From: Pectobacterium brasiliense
GTDB lineage: Bacteria; Pseudomonadota; Gammaproteobacteria; Enterobacterales; Enterobacteriaceae
Length of the DNA stretch: 64,000 bases
Assembly (NCBI RefSeq): GCF_016950255.1
Contig: NZ_JACGFN010000001.1
Coordinates: forward strand, 2,356,001-2,420,000
Direction: 5' to 3'
Both the position numbers and the translations under genes were made by a program. The first letter of the stretch is position 1. Each line of letters opens with the position of its first letter. Shown one piece after another: positions 57,386 through 64,000 of this stretch. Below the pieces are notes generated by a model. The model was not told the origin of the DNA, searched no databases, and saw only the letters and a program-made list of their open reading frames with translations.

Positions 57386-57419
57386 AGAAAAGCCGGAGAT
57401 ATCAATCTCCGGCTTTTTA
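57386..57419. terminator. Bidirectional terminator between nlp and mdh
   Basis: AGCCGGAGAT (57391-57400) pairs with ATCTCCGGCT (57405-57414) around ATCA, with A-tract before and T-tract after. It serves both convergent genes. Confidence 0.92.
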
Positions 57420-57451
57420 TTCAACGTCACGTATTACAAGACTCTCAATGA

Positions 57452-59331
<1,880 letters not shown>

Positions 59332-59369
59332 CCCGCTCGTCCGCTGCCGCTTTTTGTCATTCGTTCTAT

Positions 59370-59422
59370 GCTACGTGTTTTTTACTACGTTTTCCGCTAC
59401 GTGTAGACCCGCTACACGTAGC
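59370..59422. repeat. CTACG repeats ending in a perfect hairpin between argR and tsaD
   Basis: GCTACGTG or close variants recur at 59370, 59384, 59396 and inverted at 59412. The last two form a perfect 11-bp stem, GCTACGTGTAG (59396-59406) with CTACACGTAGC (59412-59422), around a five-base loop. It lies between convergent genes and may act as a terminator, though no U-tract follows. Confidence 0.55.
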
Positions 59423-59441
59423 AACTATTGCGCTTAACGCC

Positions 59442-60455
59442 TCACACTGCAGGCAATTCAGCCAATGGCCAACGTGGCCGAACGGATACGCCCAGCGTCT
59501 GGCTCGCGCCATGAACCAGACGAACACTGCCCGCATAAGCAATCATCGCGCCGTTATCTGTGCAGAATTCGGGGCGTGCATAAAACACTTCACCACCGCG
59601 TTTCGCCATCACTTCACCTAAGCGCTGACGCAGCGTCCGATTTGCACTTACTCCCCCTGCCATGACCAGTCGTTTAAAGCCTGTCTCATCCAGCGCGCGA
59701 CGGCATTTTATCGCCAGCGTATCTACAACGGCATCTTCAAAGGCACGAGCAATATCGGCACGCGTTTGATCGTCATCGCCGTTGCTACGAATCGTATTAG
59801 CCGCAAACGTTTTTAGCCCAGAGAAGCTGAAATCCAGCCCCGGCCGATCGGTCATCGGGCGCGGAAACGTGAAACGCTGGGAATCCCCCGCCTGCGCCAT
59901 TTTCGACAGCATTGGGCCACCGGGATAATCTAATCCCAGCAATTTCGCCGTTTTATCAAACGCCTCACCCGCCGCGTCATCAATCGACTCACCCAGCAGG
60001 CGATATTCACCAATGCCCGTCACGCTGATGAGCTGCGTATGGCCACCAGAAACCAGCAGCGCCACGAAAGGAAACGCTGGCGGGTTATCTTCCAACATCG
60101 GGGCCAGCAAATGCCCTTCCATATGATGCACAGGAATCGCCGGCACACCCCAAGCGAATGCCAATGACCTACCAATCGTCGCGCCCACCAATAGCGCGCC
60201 GACCAAACCTGGGCCAGCGGTGTAAGCCACGCCATTGATATCGTCAGCCTGTAGCCCAGCTTCGCGCAGCGCCGCCTGAATTAACGGAACCGTTTTACGC
60301 ACATGGTCGCGTGAGGCGAGCTCAGGCACTACGCCGCCGTAATCAGCATGTAATTTGACCTGACTGTATAACTGATTAGCGAGCAAACCGGTCTCTGTGT
60401 CATAAATGGCCACGCCGGTTTCATCACAGGATGTTTCGATACCCAATACGCGCAT
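59442..60455 (-). CDS. tsaD: tRNA threonylcarbamoyladenosine transferase TsaD
   Basis: Catalytic subunit that adds threonylcarbamoyl to A37 of ANN-decoding tRNAs. It is an ASKHA-fold protein with [10 protein letters not shown] at the N-terminus, the iron-binding [10 protein letters not shown] (residues about 110-119) and VSGGHTQL. Length is 337 residues, as in E. coli. It is divergent from rpsU, the usual arrangement. Confidence 0.97.
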   Translation of the reverse strand: MRVLGIETSCDETGVAIYDTETGLLANQLYSQVKLHADYGGVVPELASRDHVRKTVPLIQAALREAGLQADDINGVAYTAGPGLVGALLVGATIGRSLAFAWGVPAIPVHHMEGHLLAPMLEDNPPAFPFVALLVSGGHTQLISVTGIGEYRLLGESIDDAAGEAFDKTAKLLGLDYPGGPMLSKMAQAGDSQRFTFPRPMTDRPGLDFSFSGLKTFAANTIRSNGDDDQTRADIARAFEDAVVDTLAIKCRRALDETGFKRLVMAGGVSANRTLRQRLGEVMAKRGGEVFYARPEFCTDNGAMIAYAGSVRLVHGASQTLGVSVRPRWPLAELPAV

Positions 60456-60670
60456 TGCTGTTCCTACTTTGATGACGATACAAGCGTCCGTTGAATGTCG
60501 CTTGCTTCAAACTGTGGATAGTCTACCATAAGCGGCCTGATTTCTGCTCTGGCCGCGGTTGGGTGTTTTATGATCACCGCAATGCTTTACAAAGGCGTCA
60601 CGTTTGCAGTAGAATTCCGCACCATTTTGAAAAGGCTGGCACAAGGCCAGCGGCAAACCGAATTTATTGA

Positions 60671-60898
<228 letters not shown>

Positions 60899-60961
60899 TT
60901 TTCAGGAGGGTTTCCCTCCAACGCGTGATTAATCCGCAGACTTAGCAGTTGCATACGTAAG

Positions 60962-60998
60962 GCCGTGCTTTCCGAAAGGAAGCGCGGCTTGTTGTCGT
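60962..60998 (+). terminator. Attenuating terminator between rpsU and dnaG
   Basis: GCCGTGCTTTCC (60962-60973) and GGAAGCGCGGC (60978-60988) form a strong stem with a GAAA loop and one internal mismatch or bulge, followed by TTGTTGTCGTTT. It matches the position of T1 in E. coli, which keeps dnaG expression low. A smaller stem, GGAGGG/CCCTCC, lies just after rpsU. Confidence 0.75.
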
Positions 60999-61052
60999 TT
61001 ATAAGCTATATCCAATGTAACCACCTTACAGAAGGGTATACACCAGGGGCTT

Positions 61053-62807
61053 ATGGCTGGACGAATCCCACGCGTATTTATTAATGACCTGCTGGCTCGC
61101 ACCGACATCGTCGATCTCATTGACGCGCGCGTCAAACTGAAAAAGCAGGGCAAAAACTATCATGCGTGCTGCCCGTTCCATCACGAGAAAACCCCCTCAT
61201 TCACCGTAAACGGTGACAAACAGTTCTATCACTGTTTTGGCTGTGGCGCACACGGCAACGCCATAGACTTTTTGATGAATTACGATCGTCTAGAATTCGT
61301 TGAAACCATTGAAGAACTTGCCACTCAATACGGCCTCGAAGTGCCTTATGAAACCGGCACTGGCCCAACCCAGTTAGAGCGTCACCAACGGCAAAGTCTG
61401 TACGAATTGATGGGACAGCTCAGTGGGTTCTATCAACAAGCACTAAGCCAATCAGTCGGTACGCCAGCGTTGCAGTATCTGCAACAGCGCGGTTTAAGTG
61501 CAGAAGTGATCAGCCATTTTGCGATTGGCTTCGCCCCGCCCGGCTGGGATAACGTTTTAAAACGCTTTGGCCGCAATAATGATGACCGCAGCACATTGAA
61601 CGATGCCGGCATGCTGGTGACTAACGATCAGGGCCGCACGTATGACCGCTTCCGCGAGCGTGTGATGTTTCCCATCCGCGACAAACGGGGACGAGTGATT
61701 GCCTTCGGCGGACGTGTATTAGGCGACGGTACCCCAAAGTACCTTAACTCGCCGGAAACAGAAATTTTTCATAAAGGTCGTCAGTTGTACGGCCTGTATG
61801 AGGCGCAGCAAAATCATCCAGAACTCAAACGACTTTTGGTTGTTGAAGGCTATATGGATGTGGTGGCGCTGGCGCAGTTTGGTATTGATTATGCGGTGGC
61901 ATCGCTGGGTACCTCCACGACCGCCGATCACATTCAGTTACTATTTCGCGCCACCGATCTGGTGGTGTGTTGTTACGACGGAGACCGTGCCGGACGAGAA
62001 GCGGCATGGCGCGCGCTGGAAACTGCGCTACCCTATTTGAACGATGGCCGCCAGCTACGCTTTATGTTCCTGCCGGACGGTGAAGATCCCGACACGCTGG
62101 TGCGTCAAGAAGGCAAAGTCGCTTTTGAACAGCGCATGGAACAGGCTCTGCCGCTGTCGCAGTTTCTGTTTGAGACGCTGCAACAGCAGGTGGACATGAG
62201 TTCACCCGATGGCCGTACCAAGCTCAGCACACTGGCACTGCCGCTGATAGGTCAGGTTCCGGGAGAAACGCTGCGGCTGTATTTGCGCCAGCAGCTCGGC
62301 AACAAGCTAGGAATTTTGGACGACAGCCAGTTGGACAGACTGCTCCCAAAAGTGGCAGAACAGGCTCAATCCTACCAGCCGCCGCAACTAAAAGTCACAA
62401 CTATGCGTATACTTATAGGGCTTTTAGTACAAAACCCAAGACTGGCGACAGAGGTGCCTGACCTCGCGCTGGAAGGCATTGAAGAAGACAAAGTGGCGGG
62501 TTTATCCCTGTTTCAGGACTTGGTGAAAACCTGCAATGCCAGCCCTGGGATGAACATGGGTCTGCTGTTGGAAAAATATCGCGACAGCAAGTACCGCAAG
62601 CAGCTTGAAACTATGGCTTCATGGAACCATATGATCGTAGAGGAAGAGCTCGACGAGAAGTTCAGAATCAGTTTGGCAGAGCTCTACGATCAGCTGTTGA
62701 AACAGCGACAAGAAACATTGATTGCCCGTGACAGAACGCATGGGCTCAACGCCAAAGAAAAAAAAGAGCTTTGGTCGTTGCAACTGGCATTGACCAGAAA
62801 ACACTGA
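61053..62807 (+). CDS. dnaG: DNA primase
   Basis: Makes RNA primers for replication. The CHC2 zinc domain is CCPFHHEK...FGCG (residues about 39-64), the TOPRIM part carries LLVVEGYMDVVAL and CYDGDRAGREA, and the C-terminal DnaB-interacting domain fills about 440-584. Length is 584 residues (E. coli 581). It lies between the T1 attenuator and rpoD. Confidence 0.98.
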   Translation: MAGRIPRVFINDLLARTDIVDLIDARVKLKKQGKNYHACCPFHHEKTPSFTVNGDKQFYHCFGCGAHGNAIDFLMNYDRLEFVETIEELATQYGLEVPYETGTGPTQLERHQRQSLYELMGQLSGFYQQALSQSVGTPALQYLQQRGLSAEVISHFAIGFAPPGWDNVLKRFGRNNDDRSTLNDAGMLVTNDQGRTYDRFRERVMFPIRDKRGRVIAFGGRVLGDGTPKYLNSPETEIFHKGRQLYGLYEAQQNHPELKRLLVVEGYMDVVALAQFGIDYAVASLGTSTTADHIQLLFRATDLVVCCYDGDRAGREAAWRALETALPYLNDGRQLRFMFLPDGEDPDTLVRQEGKVAFEQRMEQALPLSQFLFETLQQQVDMSSPDGRTKLSTLALPLIGQVPGETLRLYLRQQLGNKLGILDDSQLDRLLPKVAEQAQSYQPPQLKVTTMRILIGLLVQNPRLATEVPDLALEGIEEDKVAGLSLFQDLVKTCNASPGMNMGLLLEKYRDSKYRKQLETMASWNHMIVEEELDEKFRISLAELYDQLLKQRQETLIARDRTHGLNAKEKKELWSLQLALTRKH

Positions 62808-62961
62808 TACAGAGGCTTAATTGCCGATAAATAGCAGGGTTGAGCCCTGCAAAGAGCCGCTACAGGGGCCGCGGCGATAAGAAAAATACCCCTAATGCTA
62901 TTGTTAGCGAACTACGCTGACCGACACCAACCCAAATACTCTGAAGTGTGGATACCGTCTT

Positions 62962-64000
62962 ATGGAGCAAAACCCGCAGTCACAGCTGAAGCTGCTTGTC
63001 ACCCGTGGTAAGGAGCAAGGCTACCTGACCTATGCTGAGGTCAATGACCATCTGCCGGAAGATATCATCGACTCGGATCAGATCGAAGATATCATCCAGA
63101 TGATTAACGACATGGGCATCCAGGTGATGGAAGAAGCACCGGATGCAGACGATCTGTTGCTGGCCGAAAACACCAATGATGCCGATGAAGATGCGGCAGA
63201 GGCTGCTGCGCAGGTTCTATCCAGTGTTGAATCGGAAATTGGTCGTACCACCGACCCGGTTCGCATGTACATGCGTGAAATGGGTACCGTTGAACTGTTG
63301 ACGCGCGAAGGCGAGATCGATATCGCCAAGCGTATTGAAGACGGTATCAACCAGGTTCAGTGCTCTGTTGCGGAGTATCCTGAAGCCATTACTTACCTGC
63401 TGGAACAGTATGACCGCGTCGAAGCGGGCGAAAGCCGCCTGTCCGACCTGATTACTGGCTTCGTCGATCCTAATGCGGAAGAGGACATTGCACCTACCGC
63501 GACTCACGTTGGTTCTGAGCTTTCGAGCGAAGAAATGGACGATGACGACGAGGAAGAAGAAGACGAGGAAGAAGAAGACGACAACAGCATCGATCCTGAG
63601 CTGGCACGTGAGAAGTTCACCGAGCTGCGTGAGCAGTATGAAACAACCCGTCAGGTTATCAAAGCCCACGGTCGTAGCCATGCGCTGGCAGCACAGGAAA
63701 TCCTGAATCTGTCCGAAGTCTTCAAACAGTTCCGTCTGGTGCCAAAACAGTTTGATTTCCTGGTTAACAGCATGCGTTCCATGATGGATCGCGTTCGTAC
63801 TCAGGAACGTTTGATCATTAAATTGTGTGTTGAACAGTGCAAAATGCCGAAGAAAAACTTCGTCACGATGTTCACTGGCAATGAAACCAACAGCACCTGG
63901 TTTGCCGCAGCAGTCGCCATGGGCAAGCCATGGTCTGAAAAGCTGAATGATGTTGAAGAAGACGTCACCCGCAGCCTGCAAAAACTGCAGCAGATCGAAG
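62962..64000 (+). CDS. rpoD: RNA polymerase sigma-70 factor, N-terminal part (cut by window edge)
   Basis: The first 346 codons of the housekeeping sigma factor are visible. MEQNPQSQLKLLVTRGKEQGY begins region 1.1, DPVRMYMREMGTVELLTREGE is region 1.2, and the acidic non-conserved region is prominent (a run of Asp/Glu near residues 193-208). The gene runs off base 64000 before regions 2-4. ATG follows weakly Shine-Dalgarno-like sequence, 154 bp after dnaG. Confidence 0.97.
   Translation, partial: MEQNPQSQLKLLVTRGKEQGYLTYAEVNDHLPEDIIDSDQIEDIIQMINDMGIQVMEEAPDADDLLLAENTNDADEDAAEAAAQVLSSVESEIGRTTDPVRMYMREMGTVELLTREGEIDIAKRIEDGINQVQCSVAEYPEAITYLLEQYDRVEAGESRLSDLITGFVDPNAEEDIAPTATHVGSELSSEEMDDDDEEEEDEEEEDDNSIDPELAREKFTELREQYETTRQVIKAHGRSHALAAQEILNLSEVFKQFRLVPKQFDFLVNSMRSMMDRVRTQERLIIKLCVEQCKMPKKNFVTMFTGNETNSTWFAAAVAMGKPWSEKLNDVEEDVTRSLQKLQQIE

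Noticed and set aside
63217..63981. Minus-strand open frame of 254 codons opposite rpoD
   Set aside because: It is the antisense of the sigma-70 gene and has no recognisable domain.

Overview
The window is chromosomal DNA from an enterobacterium, most likely Pectobacterium or a close soft-rot relative (this is inference from protein similarity and gene order; no species marker was tested). Nearly every housekeeping protein matches its Escherichia coli counterpart almost residue for residue, and two long blocks keep the E. coli order: nlpI-pnp-rpsO-truB-rbfA-infB-nusA-rimP-metY, and leuU-secG-glmM-folP-ftsH-rlmE/yhbY-greA-dacB-obgE-yhbE-rpmA-rplU/ispB.

Layout. 1-2.6 kb: the deoCAB nucleoside catabolism operon (minus strand, deoB cut by the window edge) behind a CRP/CytR-type promoter region. 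3.2-4.6 kb: an exported M20 amidohydrolase. 4.8-9.6 kb: the yhbQ, yhbS, ubiT, ubiU, ubiV, yhbW group, including the three genes for oxygen-independent ubiquinone synthesis. 9.7-22 kb: RNA metabolism and translation (deaD with the small gene yrbN, nlpI, pnp, rpsO, truB, rbfA, infB, nusA, rimP and the initiator tRNA metY). 43.1-55.8 kb: leuU, secG, glmM, folP, ftsH, rlmE, yhbY, greA, dacB, obgE, yhbE, rpmA, rplU, ispB. 55.9-57.4 kb: a small Mu-like immunity region, with two paralogous Mu-type DNA-binding proteins opposite the Ner-like gene nlp. 57.4-64 kb: mdh, argR, tsaD and the rpsU-dnaG-rpoD macromolecular synthesis operon, cut in rpoD.

The accessory part is 22.3-43.1 kb, between the two tRNA genes metY and leuU. 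It starts with an orphan NarL/LuxR-type regulator lacking the usual phospho-acceptor Asp. Next comes a compact operon of a DUF2589-type protein, a GH24 endolysin and a three-helix holin-like protein. A hybrid NRPS/PKS locus follows: an A-PCP-C synthetase on the minus strand; then on the plus strand a second DUF2589 protein, a free-standing adenylation domain, a free-standing carrier protein, an unknown 90-residue basic protein, a KS-AT-KR-DH-ACP polyketide synthase, a C-A(Asp)-PCP-TE synthetase, a membrane protein and an MDR oxidoreductase. A strong terminator closes the locus. My reading is a small peptide-polyketide, with Asp as the last amino acid, made next to a phage-derived holin/endolysin pair that could release it or a DUF2589 protein. 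That link rests only on gene neighbourhood.

Another pattern runs through the window: short intergenic arrays of three or four imperfect tandem units of 14-19 bp, each array with its own sequence, at about 1.75, 2.8, 4.7, 24.9, 29.2 and, more weakly, 59.4 kb.
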